Part shown: one piece after another, positions 33,636 through 45,614 of the stretch
How the letters are laid out: each line of letters starts with the position of its first letter
Numbering within the stretch: the first letter of the stretch is position 1
From: Punctularia strigosozonata HHB-11173 SS5
Lineage: Eukaryota > Basidiomycota > Agaricomycetes > Corticiales > Punctulariaceae
Length of the DNA stretch: 64,000 nt
NCBI RefSeq assembly: GCF_000264995.1
Contig: NW_006767434.1
Span: 1,824,004-1,888,003 of the forward strand
Direction of reading: 5' to 3'
The notes under the pieces: model-generated
Databases searched by the model: none
What the model saw: only the letters and a program-made list of their open reading frames with translations
What the model was told of the DNA's origin: nothing
Made by a program: the position numbers and the translations under genes

Positions 33636-35449
33636 TCATGAGAAATCACTGATGCCACAGGTGCTATCACCCTGAGCGTCTCCGATCCATCTTACTTCCC
33701 ATGCCTCGGTTTTCTGCCAACTTCTAGGCCAATATTCTATATAACTTTCCTCATCTTTGCCCGGAGTAAGGACGCGCATCTTCAGCAGTGATCGATATGA
33801 TTCCATGCTCGCTGCCAACCCGTTGTACCATGTGATCCTGTCGTCGTTACGAAGTCCAGCTAATTCCGCCCGAGAACCAGGCTGAAGCCGTTTTACGACG
33901 AATGTCTTGTTGCCCAAAACATCCAGGTCGAAACCTAGATCGAAATCGTACTGGTCCGCGCGGTCGACGGAGAAGCATGGTCCAAAGGTGTCTTGAGGCA
34001 GCCTAATCAGCCATTTACCTGATTTCATCGCGGCGAAGGAGGTGTGCGCCACCGGCCCGATCTGCGCCTCAAGTATCTCTTGCCACTGCTCGATTCCGAA
34101 GGGAGTCCCAGGAGTCCTCCGAAGACGTATGAGTCCGCGCACACTATCGTCGATGGACTGTTTCCCTCGAGTCGCTCGAGTGATTTGGGCTCGAAGGTAG
34201 AAGAGATAGGTAGCGCCGCGATAGTAAGGCAAACGCTGGGCATGCGTGTTCTGCCAAGCCAAACGGGCTGCCTCTGCCTCGGGAAAGTGACGCGCAGGAG
34301 AAGTGTAATATTGGGAGAGAATGTTGTTCAGAGCTGTGGTAAACTGCGACTCATTGTACAAGCCAAAGTCGTACGGAAGCGTGGCGGCGTAGTAGGTCGC
34401 CATCCCTAGCAGAGGCCATCAGCGATGCGGACACTTTAAGTCATCAGTTCCTTACCTTCCACATACCAAGCACTGTCCGGATCTTCTGTGCCGCTTTCAA
34501 CCTCCTTCTGTTCCATGATGGGCCAGTTGTGTGCCATCGCGTGGACTATGAGATCGAAGAGAAAAGCCTCGTCTTCGATGACGGTACCATCGTAATACTC
34601 GAGAATGAAACTCCACTGTTGGGCCGATCCGCCGAAGGACGGTGATACACTTTTGCGCACGAATATGCGGAATGCTTCGCCGGGGTCATCAAAGAATGAT
34701 CCCATCCGTTCGTACACTCGTTCGAGAAGGGGCGCCATCTGCGTTGCGTTGAATATATGTGGTTCTCCAAACCAATACATCCCGAAGTTCGACGCAGCAT
34801 TTGTATAACTATGGAACGGGCCAACAGCGAGGTATGTGCCGAGTACGTCAAGCAGCGTCCCACGCCTGTATACGGTGGCGCCATCTCCCCAGGTCCATGC
34901 AGCGGATGTGCCCGGGGGAGCACTATCCATGTTCCAAGTGAATGTAATGTCGCATAGTTGGTCTTGGTCAGGAGGAAGGGGAAGGAATGACACGGGGCTT
35001 CCGATGAGGCCTCCTTGGTCTGTACGCAGGTCTACTCTGGGGCCGGGACGGGTAGTAGGCGTGACTGCACGAGGCATTGCAGTGAAGCTGAGTTGAACAG
35101 TACCGCGAACATCTCGCGACACTAGCCAGTCACGCTTGTTGACGTCTTCATGGTCCTGACTACGGAGCCCGATTGACCCCTCCTCGTCGGCCGCTCGGAG
35201 CGAATGGTCACCCGAGTAATCGTTCGCGGGTACGTTACCAAACTTGAGCGGCAGTGTCACGAGGGTATCACCAGCGCGCAAAGACAGCGAGTTAAGGCTG
35301 AGTATAGTTGATAAAGCAATCGCATCTCCGGAAGTCGTATTGAAGAGGGGTGTGATGGTCAGGTTAATGGCTAACGGTGGCGACGAAGGCGAAAAGGTTC
35401 CGACAGTCAACAACGCCGCTTGACTCAGTCGCTTCAGCGTTGACCACAT
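33636..35449 (-). CDS. M61-like aminopeptidase-fold protein with PDZ domain, catalytic Glu replaced
   Basis: Two exons (34456-35449, 33636-34405) give 587 residues. The region FLFDLIVHAMAHNWPIMEQ followed by WYVEGMATYYAATLPY has the layout of M61 (glycyl aminopeptidase-like) metallopeptidases: zinc ligands in HExxH and a downstream Glu in the WxxEG segment. Here the motif reads HAMAH (residues 303-307, bases 34529-34543), so the general-base glutamate is alanine (codon GCG). A PDZ-like segment lies near the C-terminus (VVKRLQPGSRAELAGLRNDD). The N-terminal half is beta-rich. The first ATG is at 35449, with only a weak hydrophobic start. If the sequence is right, it is probably a non-catalytic relative that could still bind metal or peptides. 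Confidence 0.8.
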
Positions 35450-35615
35450 CCTTTCGTGTGGTACGGCTGGCTGCAACGCCGAGGAGAGAATGTGGGCGGG
35501 GAGGCCCAACTATGAGCGACATCATGGTCGATTATTGCACATGCACATGCTGTGCCGCAGTAATTATGACCAGCCGCATTCAGCCTCCGAATCCAGTACG
35601 GCCCATCTCCCCTAC

Positions 35616-35882
35616 TAAGGTAGCTGTCATGCAAATCTTGACCGATGTTACATGATATGATCGACTGCTTGAAGGCCCTTCTCCTCCTGCAGATCAAGCA
35701 CGATCACCAATGCGCGACCTATATTGTCTAGATACAGTTCATTAGTAGGTAGGTAGGTAGGTAGGTATATTATCATAGGTTACGACTCCGACGAAAGAGT
35801 AAAACTGCAAGAGCAGATGAAATTTGAAGCCATTTTGGCAGCCACGTGATATCGGTCAGGATTTGCATGGCAGCTACCTTAC
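35616..35882. repeat. Inverted-repeat element, MITE-like
   Basis: A 34-bp left arm (35616-35649, starting TAAGGTAGCTGTCATGCAAA) matches the reverse complement of the right arm (35849-35882) at 30 of 34 positions. The 267-bp unit has no coding capacity and holds a (TAGG)n run at 35746-35767. No clear target-site duplication is visible. It could be a small non-autonomous DNA transposon or a hairpin regulatory element between the M61-like and S28 genes. Confidence 0.5.
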
Positions 35883-36006
35883 AAAACCTTCATCTTCAAT
35901 CGACACAGTAATAATGTTTCCAGATTTCTCGGTTCCTCGTTACTGCTTTGGTGCAACCCGCACGGGCTTGCTTTTTAGACCCCCTCCCCACATCGGCCAT
36001 GCTATG

Positions 36007-38407
36007 TTATGCTGTCGTTCTCTGCGGCTCCCAGTCATTAAGCCATGCAGTCACGAACCGAATCATCCTGAAACAATCAGTTATTCATGATCATTGTGTA
36101 TCGTCGATGAGCAAGCTTACTCGCGATGTATCTTGAGGATTTCAGCCGGTTCTTCTTCAATGTTGCGAAGGCCGAATTCATCGTAATGATGGACGCCTTG
36201 AGATGCGGTTTCAGTACACAGTTCGCGGCATGTTCGGAGATTACAGCCAGGACGCACCGCCAGGTATCAGCTTGAAAGGGCGCTCAATTGTGTCTTCCCT
36301 CTCGGCGGCGTAGCGGCTATGTGGGGTGGCAGGTCTCCACGGGTCAACCTCGCCATCAATGATAGCCAGCTTATCAGCCGCGATATCGAATGAACCAAGA
36401 TCGTTGACAGCCGTTATGTTAGGCAACGGCGGCACGATGAAGTGTTTTCCGGGAGGGAACGCCTATGACCTGGCTCAATTACTCAGTACTCCCTGGTGCA
36501 CCGGATTACTAACCTGACGACAGATCTTGGACTGGTACTCCAAAGTATGGAGTTTTGATACGATCCTCGGGTAGTCAGGATCCGGCGGCGCAGTCTATCG
36601 AAGTGTGAAGGCATGTAGTACTCTTATTGGACGATACACTTACGAAGAAATAACCCCTGTAGAAGGTATACGTCAGGATAACGTCTTCGTCTCATTTTTC
36701 AAGGTACCCACCATTCGGTGCACACCTGGAAGAGCCATTTGCGCCAGTTCTGATCCAGGGACGTATCTTGATACTTTGTATCGTCGGAAGTGCCGAAGCA
36801 CTAAGATTGTGCGATCAGCAACAACAAACAGTGCCGCATTTCCCTGGCGCACCTCCTCTACCGTCATGTCCTTGGGGCAACGACTCACAACATGCTAGAG
36901 AGCAAGGCTTCAGCCGAAAACCTACCTCTGCAGCAAAGCTGGTTACCTTTTTAATATAATTAGCGTAGTTGACGATAGTATAATCGACGGTCAACGCTCC
37001 AGTGACCTCGATGGACCTCTTGTTGTCATCGTACGGCAGCATTTCATGCTCTGAAGGCAGCGGCCAGAATGGCTTGTTGAGAGCCGCGCAGAACTCGTCA
37101 AAGACAGTGCTCCCGACTTCCGGATCCCAGTTCTTTGCTTGCCACGAACCCAGTGGTTGCTACGAAACCGAGGACCCGCTGATTAGATTGCGGTGGTGAA
37201 AGGAATCTGCCATGAGTACGAACCGAAAGGATACTAGCAAAGTCTTCGTCGTGTTCCAACTCTCCTAAGCCAAAAAGCGATTTCAGGGCTCGGCGTAGTA
37301 TGCGCCCGGTAGGGCCTGGGTGTGTGAGTATGTTATCAATGGAAGCAATCGCGGATTGCAGGTTGCTTGAGCAAGTCGGGTCCATCGCAACCCGAATGAT
37401 GTCCATGTATTCCCAGATGGTGAGTGCAGCATGGGTAACGCCTATCAATTGAATGAATTGAGCAAATCAGGAGCTATTCTCGTTAAAGGTGCATACCACT
37501 GGATGCGATGGCACCAAAGACAAGCTCTGGGTATAGAACCTTCATGTGGGCAGCACGAGCACCGGCATATGATCCCTGAACGAATGGCGTCAATTACTTC
37601 CTTAGAATCTGCATTAATGTTGGGCATACCCCGTAATAGATCCACGGGGCATGTGGAGCGGTCAAGTCTTCCTCGATGCCTTCAAACTTGACATGTGACA
37701 TGAAACGGGCAGAGTCAGCAGCACTCTGAGCGTTGTCCAGGAAGCGTAGAGCATCCGTGGATAGGTTATCTACGGGAATGGAACGGCCTAAGATGTTCCG
37801 GAATGAAACGGTGTCCAGTATTGATCAAGCAGGATTTTCTGACCATAGTAACGGTGTTCGAGTACCACTCCCACTCCGCCGGTCGCCTTCGCAAGAATCT
37901 CGACGATACCTGGCAGGACAAGAAATGAACCCATGCATGGTGTGACGAGACCCATGTGAGTCGCTTCGCACCTGTATCGAGGAATGGCAAACGGTTTGCC
38001 CCACTCGTCTCGCCTCCGTCGAGGACTATCACTGGAGCACTGCTGTTGGGCTTGTAGTGGCGCGTGTTGATCCAATAGCGTTGGCGCCAGGTCTGCGTGT
38101 CCTCCCTCGCGAAGTGATCCAGAGGTTGCTCGAACCAGTAGGCCTCGAACGAAGGCAGCGCGGAACTTGGATCCAAGTCATAATCGGGAACAACGGTATC
38201 CCCTGAAGCGTCGAAAGGCGTTTGAGCATGCGCAGGAACACCAAACTGGGTCGCTCCTTGCTGAGAAAGCGCCTGCAGCCTCTGGAGGTTGATCGACTGC
38301 GTGTCTACCGGGCGAAGTCCGCCGGCGGCGGCCGTCGCCACGAGCGAACACAGGGCCAACTTGAGGCCGAGCATAGGATGGAATGCGTTCAGGAGCATCC
38401 TGGTCAT
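36007..38407 (-). CDS. S28 family serine peptidase (prolyl-carboxypeptidase-like)
   Basis: Thirteen exons give 578 residues: 37972-38407, 37844-37909, 37630-37787, 37497-37575, 37224-37441, 36947-37159, 36853-36894, 36712-36800, 36644-36656 (13 nt), 36514-36594, 36258-36462, 36121-36196, 36007-36067. S28 enzymes are secreted or lysosomal and cleave after proline. The N-terminus (MTRMLLNAFHPMLGLKLALC) is signal-peptide-like. Landmarks are WFEQPLDHF, LEHRYYGRSIPV, GGSYAGARAA with nucleophile Ser222, ECFGT and KYQDTSLDQNW, DGEVDPWR with Asp505, and GGVHHYDE with His536. The catalytic triad is complete. N-glycosylation sequons occur. It is likely a digestive exopeptidase. I chose the start that gives the best signal peptide; an ATG further upstream is in frame. 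Confidence 0.9.
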
Positions 38408-39417
38408 TGGACGAGGAGGTCGAAGGCCGTGCATATCACTGGGAGCATTTCCAGCCTGCGTAGCATGTGGTCGCGATCGGAGCCGTCGGCGAGGGACCGT
38501 CTTTCTCATGGGCGCTTCGATATGTGGTCTGCGCCACTTTGCTGAATATCGGTTCTGGTATGGCCCGGTTTGAGCCCGGTCGATCGTTCAAGGATGCGCT
38601 CTAGCCTCTCCTCCTCACAGCGTCCGTAACAATGTTTACATACACCGCGCCAGGGTTCACAGAATGCTCCGAACTGGAGTTAATCTCCAAGCTGCATGCT
38701 GCGATAGTTGAGCGTCGTCAATTATCAACGTTGCCCTTTGCGCATGCCAGGCGATCACTCCTGCCTAGAAAATGTTCATTGAGTTTCCTTGGGACGTGAA
38801 GAATAATGACGGTCGGACCTCCATTCTCGCGACGCAGTTTCGCTCGGACGAATCCCAGCGGGCGGTCTGCTACCCCGTCCACATTGTGCGGCACATACTT
38901 GGTGCGTTGTGACCCTATGCTCCATTGATCAGGTTTCCGCAGTGAATCTTCGGCAAAGATGCGGATCCAACTCGACAGCTGCGAACGCCGTCGACTATCG
39001 ATATTCCACTCGCTCGGAACCCTCCTGAACTTCCACCAAAACCGTTTGCTAAGCTGCCTTTCCGACACCATGGACAATCTCGGTGTATAATCATGAGGCG
39101 ATGATGGAAAAAAGTCGCGGCTGAACGCTGAGCGAGCCGTATCGTGGTATCTTATTTCGGGCTGGTGACCGTGTGTCATGTCGTCGGTCGCTGACCTCCC
39201 GGAGCGTCTACAGCTCAGACAGGTGTCTCTACTCAGGTCCTGTTTGTGATAACACGGGTAGGTTCGAAGCCACGAGCTGCCATGCAGCTCTCCAATTGTG
39301 CTCGCTTCGCGGCCTGCAGGATTCCGCCTAACTCCCGGGCTATGGCTCTGTATTGAATCTCTCGGCCCTAAAGGCCAGCAATCGGATCATTGTGGCAGCT
39401 ATCGCGCCACTTTCCTC
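38408..39417. other. Divergent intergenic region
   Basis: About 1 kb between the starts of the S28 peptidase (minus) and the velvet gene (plus). A 153-codon minus-strand frame (38718-39179) shows no domain, and I leave it out. Confidence 0.45.
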
Positions 39418-40495
39418 ATGTCTCGCATAGGCCAGCCGATACATTTTTTGGCCGGTGGTTTTGCTGGCTTGACCATTCGAACCGAGCTGCAGGAGATACA
39501 AAGGGCGGAATTAGGTCGCAAGGCTGGAATCAAGGGTAAAATGCTCAGTGATTTCGCGAGACGCGATCTAATGGACGAGATAATTAGACAGACGTCCGGT
39601 TTGCACCCTTTTATGGCTGTCTACCGTGGTCATGACCGTCCCCCTGGACATTTAGCTCGATCCTCCACCGGTGGCCTCAGCTAGCTTTTTCCGGGTCCAT
39701 GCAGGCGGCGCAGGCGTGACGACCGAAACCGAGATTGAGAGCCCGGAGTGCGTCATTCTGCAGTGCCGTCTCGTTGCGTAAGCTGACTTCCAGTAGCAAA
39801 ATCAGGATCGAAGGCTTCGTCTGCAACGTAGATTTGTTTCCCGTACCGACAAACTGGCATGAACGAGGCGGGCCGTCGACTGCCTCATCCTCATCCTCAT
39901 CCTCGCACGCTGTTAATCACCCCACCACTGTAACACCGGCCTCTTACGCACAGAAAGCTACGCACCCGGATATACTGGCCTACGTAGGAGAACATCCGTT
40001 GCGTGAAAGCTCAATGTGTAGCGGGGACCTCGCCGGTGGTCGCTTTGTCGAGGCAATCCGGCTCGACTACGGCGGGAAGAATCGTACATTATTCCCCTTT
40101 CCTGTTCGTATTCAACGCAATTACTGCGTATACACTAATGACGAAGACCATTCCGTGATGCAGGACCTCTCTGTCAAGACTGAAGGATTTTTCTGCCTTC
40201 GGTATCGAATCTTCGACATTCTGGCGGCCGCCGAAGGCAAGGGTTCGATACCTGTGTTAGCGGAATGTTTCGGAGGCGTCTTCAGAATATACGGTTCGAA
40301 GGGATTTCCGGGGTTGAAAGTCTCCACAGAACTAACGAAGGTGTGTTGAGTAACGCTGCTTGCCTGGACAGCGCGCTCATGTTTTGGGTTGTACAGCTGA
40401 TTGCCATTCACGGGCATCCCAACGTCAAGGTCCGACAAACGGAGCGCAAAAGGCGCAAATTATCGGATCCGGGGCCATCACGCCCTGCGCCTTGA
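39418..40495 (+). CDS. Velvet-domain transcription regulator
   Basis: Six exons (39418-39535, 39588-39598, 39656-39762, 39806-40103, 40164-40340, 40397-40495) give 269 residues. The second exon is just 11 nt and supplies the core of the invariant KDRRP-LDPPPV motif. Velvet landmarks in order: IRTELQEIQRAELGRK, DRRPLDPPPV, CNVDLFPVP, DLSVKTEGFFCLRYRIFD, ILAECFGGVFRIYGSKGF and PGLKVSTELTK. A basic C-terminus (TERKRRKLSDPG) is a probable nuclear signal. Velvet proteins dimerise, bind DNA and control development and secondary metabolism. It lacks the long C-terminal tail of VeA and resembles VelB/VosA-type short forms; the exact class is unresolved. The fourth intron (40104-40163, 60 nt) is in frame and stop-free, so retention would insert 20 residues. 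Confidence 0.86.
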
Positions 40496-41957
40496 ACTTC
40501 TGTCTTGTGTACGGGCATGACTAGTCCCTTCTATTTCCCCCTTAGGTTCAAGGGTTATATCCTTTGATAAGGTTGATTGCTGATACAGGAAGCACCGGTT
40601 ACATACGAATCACAGTTCACCGCCTGCGATGTCTGTTATTCATCCCCCGGTTAATATGATGTCATTACAACGATTCTACCCTTAGTATTGAGACGCCCGG
40701 TCGTCTGACCAAATGGATCCAATATCGTCTAGAAATCGAAGCGATCACGTTGACGAAAGGACGCCGGCTCAATCTGATGATGCCGGTCATTACATTACAG
40801 ATAGTCGAACAGAAAGTAGACGACTCTAAGTTCAACGTACCAATGGTGTTGATGTCGATTGGTCCTCGATGTGTTTGGATTTACAATATAGCGGCGAGTG
40901 CAGCATTCTCTGTTACACTGCAGTGTAACGCAAGATGGACACTGAAAGGAGGCACCGGTCATGTGATGCAGTCGACGTGACAGTGCGTGACAATGTGCTG
41001 CAATGATCTTGTCCTGCTCCTTGCGTTTTCCGTCCCGCGACGTTCATCAGATCCAGGTCTGAAAAACCACTACCTCTACCAGCCGTCTCACTTGCATATA
41101 TTATCTTTCATGCTAACCCTATTGTATCTATCCCATTGAGGGATGGACCAACTCAGCGAGGCAGCTCACGATTGCTGTGAGTCTCCTTTCACCCTGTCAT
41201 TATTGTCGTCCTCATCTCTCCACTCAGTCGGATATGCTGTCCAGCGCTGACTGTGTATGTTGCCTGTGCGTTACATCCACCCGGTACGAGATTGTAGAGC
41301 CTGCCGCCGACGTGGCTCGTTCATGCAACGGAGTACGTACGAGGTCCTGTCTGGGAACAGCGATCAAAGCCCATCCTGGGTGACGGATGGAATGGATTGA
41401 TGATGCTGTCCGCGTGGGTGAGTATCCGTTTGACCTTCTGATCAGGACCTGGTCACTAGATGGTCGTTGACAGCGCTTGGTACTGTGCTCAGAGATCGTC
41501 ATGCATGACCGGATCCCGCGAAGCTGCTCCATACAGTTTTGACATTGACTCCCGCTCATGCAGAAGGTGCTGCAAGTCGCAGGTCCGTGGTTTGCACATC
41601 AAACGATGGTTTATGGCTCTAACTCCTCTTTGCGCTATGAACTTCTAGCCTGCCTCAGTCTTTCGTGGTGCACATCGTGTTTTCTACCCAACAGACTACC
41701 GTAGTGTACGATTCGTAGTTTAGTAGCACAGGGCGCAGGCGAGCCACGGAAGGCCACCGCGGCTTGCCTGATCGGGCGTGACCTCCGGTAGCCGCCGGAA
41801 AGTCACAGGGTAGTTATTTCTCGGGCCGGAGTTTTTCGGTCCAATTACCCGACGCATTACCACCCCGACTAGGCCCGCCGCCGCCGCCGCCCACGACGCG
41901 CCCCGCCAATTTCCCCCTCCCATTTTCGAACGGCGAGCCTCTGCTGCACTCCATGTC
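40496..41957. other. Intergenic region upstream of EPL1
   Basis: About 1.46 kb between the velvet stop and the EPL1 start. It holds an 18-bp perfect palindrome at 40912-40929 and a small imperfect hairpin near 40541-40570. No credible coding frame is seen. Confidence 0.45.
40912..40929. repeat. 18-bp perfect palindrome
   Basis: GTTACACTGCAGTGTAAC equals its own reverse complement. It may be a dimeric transcription-factor site between the velvet and EPL1 genes, or chance. Confidence 0.5.
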
Positions 41958-44900
41958 ATGCCCCGCAATCATAACACAGGAGCCTCTACTCTCCGCAACC
42001 GCAATCGCATCACCAATAAGACCCGGTTGCGAATCCTCGAAGGCAGCATCGATGCCGATCCGCTCGTGCTCGAGGAGGATGAAGAGAAGGCCCGGGTTGT
42101 GTCTACAGCTGGTGTGGACGCTGAGGACGCCAATGTGAGCCCATTTTCTGCCCGTTTGCTGGATGTGTCGTCCCTTGTTGAGTGGCAGGGGTGTGGCGAG
42201 CTCTGATTGGCTGGGAATCGTGTGAACTCGTTCCGCGGAATGCTGACTAAGCAACCATAGGAACACCACCTGCAGGCTGTCTTGTCGGCGGCGTCTAAGC
42301 GTCACCAGGCCTTTGGAGGACATACGATCAGAAGTGCTACGGACAAGGCCGAGGCGCCTGTCAAGGAGGCCTACATCCCAGTTCCCGATTCTACAGGGGT
42401 CGCTGATAACTACGAAGAACTCTACCCTCCTGGACGTTGGACAGATCCATCCAGCTATGTGCGCACTTCAGAGACTGTCGAGGAGGGTATCGACAGTGCC
42501 CTGGTTGACGATTTCACGTACTTCATGGATGAACGGGACAAGGAGTGGCTCGACAAGAATAATGAGGAAGCTCGCGGGGAAGGGACCAGTGTTCAGGGTG
42601 CCCTCGCTTCCGGCACCACGACGCGATCTGGTTCGTCTCAGCGGAGCGCGAAGGCGAAAGGCAAGGAACCCGATGTACCGCAGCCGGTCCCTATAACCGA
42701 GGACGAGTTTGAGTTGGTTATGGGTGTCTTCGAGAAAGTAACGCACGAGAAGACCGAGTTTCTCCACCATGTCAGTATCTTCTACTATATATTAATCATG
42801 AGCAACACGACTCACTGTGTTTGCAGAGTCTACAAACTGGCATGGCATTCCCTGCGTTCACGGAGTATCAGGAGACATTCTCCACCGAATTGCGACCTGC
42901 TATGTTCGCGTCTTTCACTGTGCCTACATGGGCTCCACGTCACCCGCGGCTTCTGAGTATTGCTACAGCGGTATACCCGCATTGGCGAGAGCGACGGCTT
43001 GAACGCGAAGGCCGGAGGATCATTCCCGTGCTCAATGTAAGCTCATCGGTCCTTTTTTGGTGGTCAGTATGTTGATCGGCCATTCAGTTCGACGAGCAAG
43101 ACGTCAAAAACGAGTCCTACATCTGCTTCCGACGCCGCGAAGTCAAACAAACCCGCAAGACTCGTGCTCAGCAGATATCGTTTTCCGATAAGCTGTTCCG
43201 CCTCCAAGAAGAAATGGGCAGTGCTTTCGACCTGGCCAACCATATCCTAGTTCGGGAGAACCAGAAGAGAGACCTGGCTCGGCATGGTCAAGCTCTATGG
43301 GACATGCGTGCTGCGTTCGTTGACCTGAAGCGAAAGTTCCCCACACTCGGCACCAAGGACGATGACGAACTCCTCGTGGACAAGGAACGGCCTCCTAAGC
43401 GGCCTAAGCAAACTGACACGGCGTACGCTACGATAGTCCTTGTACTTCGTTCCTTCGTGCTGACAGACGTCTGCAGACGTATTCGATTCCGCGCTCAAGC
43501 TGCGGACTCTGGTTCGCCTGCAACTCCGCACGAGATCCAGATGAGACCGAAGGAACGGTATGGTCAGATTATGAACTTCATCGAATCTGCATTGGCGCGA
43601 CAGAAGGAGAGGGACTCTTCTTGGGAAGATGGAATCGACGTGAGCTCTGCATGCTCCCACTTCACTTGGGTTCAAGCTCACTGGCGTCCGCGCAGAATCC
43701 GTATCAGAGAGTACCAGTCACCGTATCACAGCGCGCTTTCAAGTGGTTCCCTGTTCCTGAATACGACCCCGCCTCTAATCAGCCACCTTCGACTCGTCGT
43801 CACATCGCTCTTCGTGCGCGCATGGGACGGGGTGGCCGACAGCACATCGACCGGCGCTTGCATTTGCGACCATCCCTCAGGCCAGGTGCCAGCTTTCTTA
43901 GTCAGCCACAGCGAGATGTCGACAGAGATAACGCCGACGAAGAGGAACGCACATGGCGAATGCGTGAACGATGGATGAACGATGGCGACGATTATCCTGG
44001 CATTGGATCCGAAGGGCCGGACGAGCAAGACCGCACTCTCGTGGACGACTATCAGCATTCGTAAGTCGGGTAACACACAAGGAGGCGCTTGAACTGATAG
44101 CTCCCTTAGGCATCTCCTCTACTCTATGACCCTTCTCTACGATCAAGACCACAACACTTTGTCGACAGATGCGACCATCCCCATCACATTGCCAGACGGT
44201 CGTCAGCACGCTGCTACGCCGTTCAAGTTGGGTCCCCAACCCCCCATCATGCGCGGCGGTGTGATTCAGAGACCTCCTCCGACACTACCCGCATCTCTAT
44301 CCTCGCATGTTGCTACAATACAAGCGCAGAATCCCATGAAGAGGCTACCACCCGCCGCTCTCGCGCATACCCGCATATCTTCAAATGGCGGCATGCGACC
44401 TCCTGCTGCTACCAATTCTCTTGGCAACGTAGCAACGTCGCCTCCTGCGTCGAATGGCGTCATTGCGGCAGAGATCAATCCGAGGACAGCAGGATCGCCG
44501 GCTAAACCCTCTGCCATGCTTGATGTTGAAGAGCTATCTGTTAACGGCAGTAACCCTGCGTCTCGCTCAGCTTCTCCGGTTCGACCGAAGTCCACCAGTC
44601 AGCATCTCGGGGTAGCCAACGTCAACGGGTTCAATATGCCAGTCGCCAATGGCTATCCCATCACAACGAACAACGGGAATGCCTATATCCCTCAAACAAA
44701 TGGCCCATCTGGTTTGAGCCCTCAACAAGTACAGGGGCTTAAATCTGCTTTTGCGATGCCAGTCAGTCAGGACCTCGCTATGCGGTCAGGATTTCCGGCA
44801 CAGGGTATTGCTACTGCGACTAGCAACGCTTCTGTGACGCATGGTCCATTGAACCTGAAACTTCCGCAGTCGCGTCAAATGCAACAGATGCAATGGCTTG

Positions 44901-45289
44901 CTGGCAATCATCGCCAACCGAGTGGGGAGTTGAACGGGACCAACGGTCTGCCTTCTCGAAGTCCAACCCTCTCCCACGCCGTAGCGAATGGGGTCATATC
45001 GCATGCTCCCGCTGGAGGGTTGCGAAGTACTCCTACGATGGCGCATGTAATGGCTGCCGGTCAAGGTCGTGCGTCACCAGGCAATAGCCATGCGTCTATG
45101 TCTCCCCACATGCAGAACGCGTCGCCTGTGCCAGTGATCGCCTCGTACTCGTCTCCTCAGTCATCATCTCCACCGCGACCGCCTTCTCAGGCACCTCTCG
45201 CTCTATCACCCTCGATGCAGCATCAACTCGCCTCTCCCTTGCCCCAACAACACATGGTCGCGCAAGGTGTACAGGGGACAGGCTACTGA
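41958..45289 (+). CDS. EPL1: Enhancer-of-polycomb-like protein, NuA4 subunit EPL1
   Basis: Seven exons (41958-42134, 42261-42770, 42827-43036, 43088-43422, 43477-43639, 43696-44060, 44110-45289) join in frame to 979 residues. EPL1 is the scaffold of the piccolo-NuA4 histone acetyltransferase module, joining Esa1, Yng2 and Eaf6. The start (STLRNRNRITNKTRLRILEG) is the signature of the basic EPcA N-terminus. Other landmarks are YEELYPPGRW, DDFTYFMDERDKEWL, SYICFRRREVKQTRK and YDQDHNTLS. The last third is Ala/Pro/Asn/Gln-rich and probably disordered. The first intron is longer (126 nt) than the rest. The gene for its partner EAF6 is also in this window. Confidence 0.93.
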
Positions 45290-45614
45290 CGGCTGTGTAG
45301 TTCGTTTTCGTATTTGACGCGTCTTTATCCACCCCTCTTCGGTCTTGTTTATCGTTTCCTCCGTACCGCCTTGCCTAACTGTATTATGCATTTTAGTACA
45401 TCATATACCTGCTGAACCCTCCAGTACCTTGGGCATCTCCTGTACGCGTATGGCCGCTCAAAGATGCCGCATACAAAATGGCCCACATTAGCGCCGATTT
45501 GGCCAGCCCACTCAATATGAGGTTGCAACATGATTACATTGTCGTCAGCGATGCATCAAGCTGGAGATTGACTCGGTACAAGCTCTACAATGACGGGAAA
45601 CCGGCTTAAGAGGG
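45290..45614. other. Convergent 3' region
   Basis: About 0.33 kb between the stops of EPL1 (plus) and the second aspartic protease (minus); nothing else is seen. Confidence 0.5.

Noticed and set aside
35746-35767. (TAGG)n run as a telomere-like repeat
   Set aside because: Only about five and a half tetramer units; fungal telomeres are TTAGGG-type. A simple microsatellite inside the inverted-repeat unit.
38718-39179. 153-codon minus-strand frame
   Set aside because: No recognisable domain or exon pattern; sits between two divergent starts. A real gene cannot be fully excluded.
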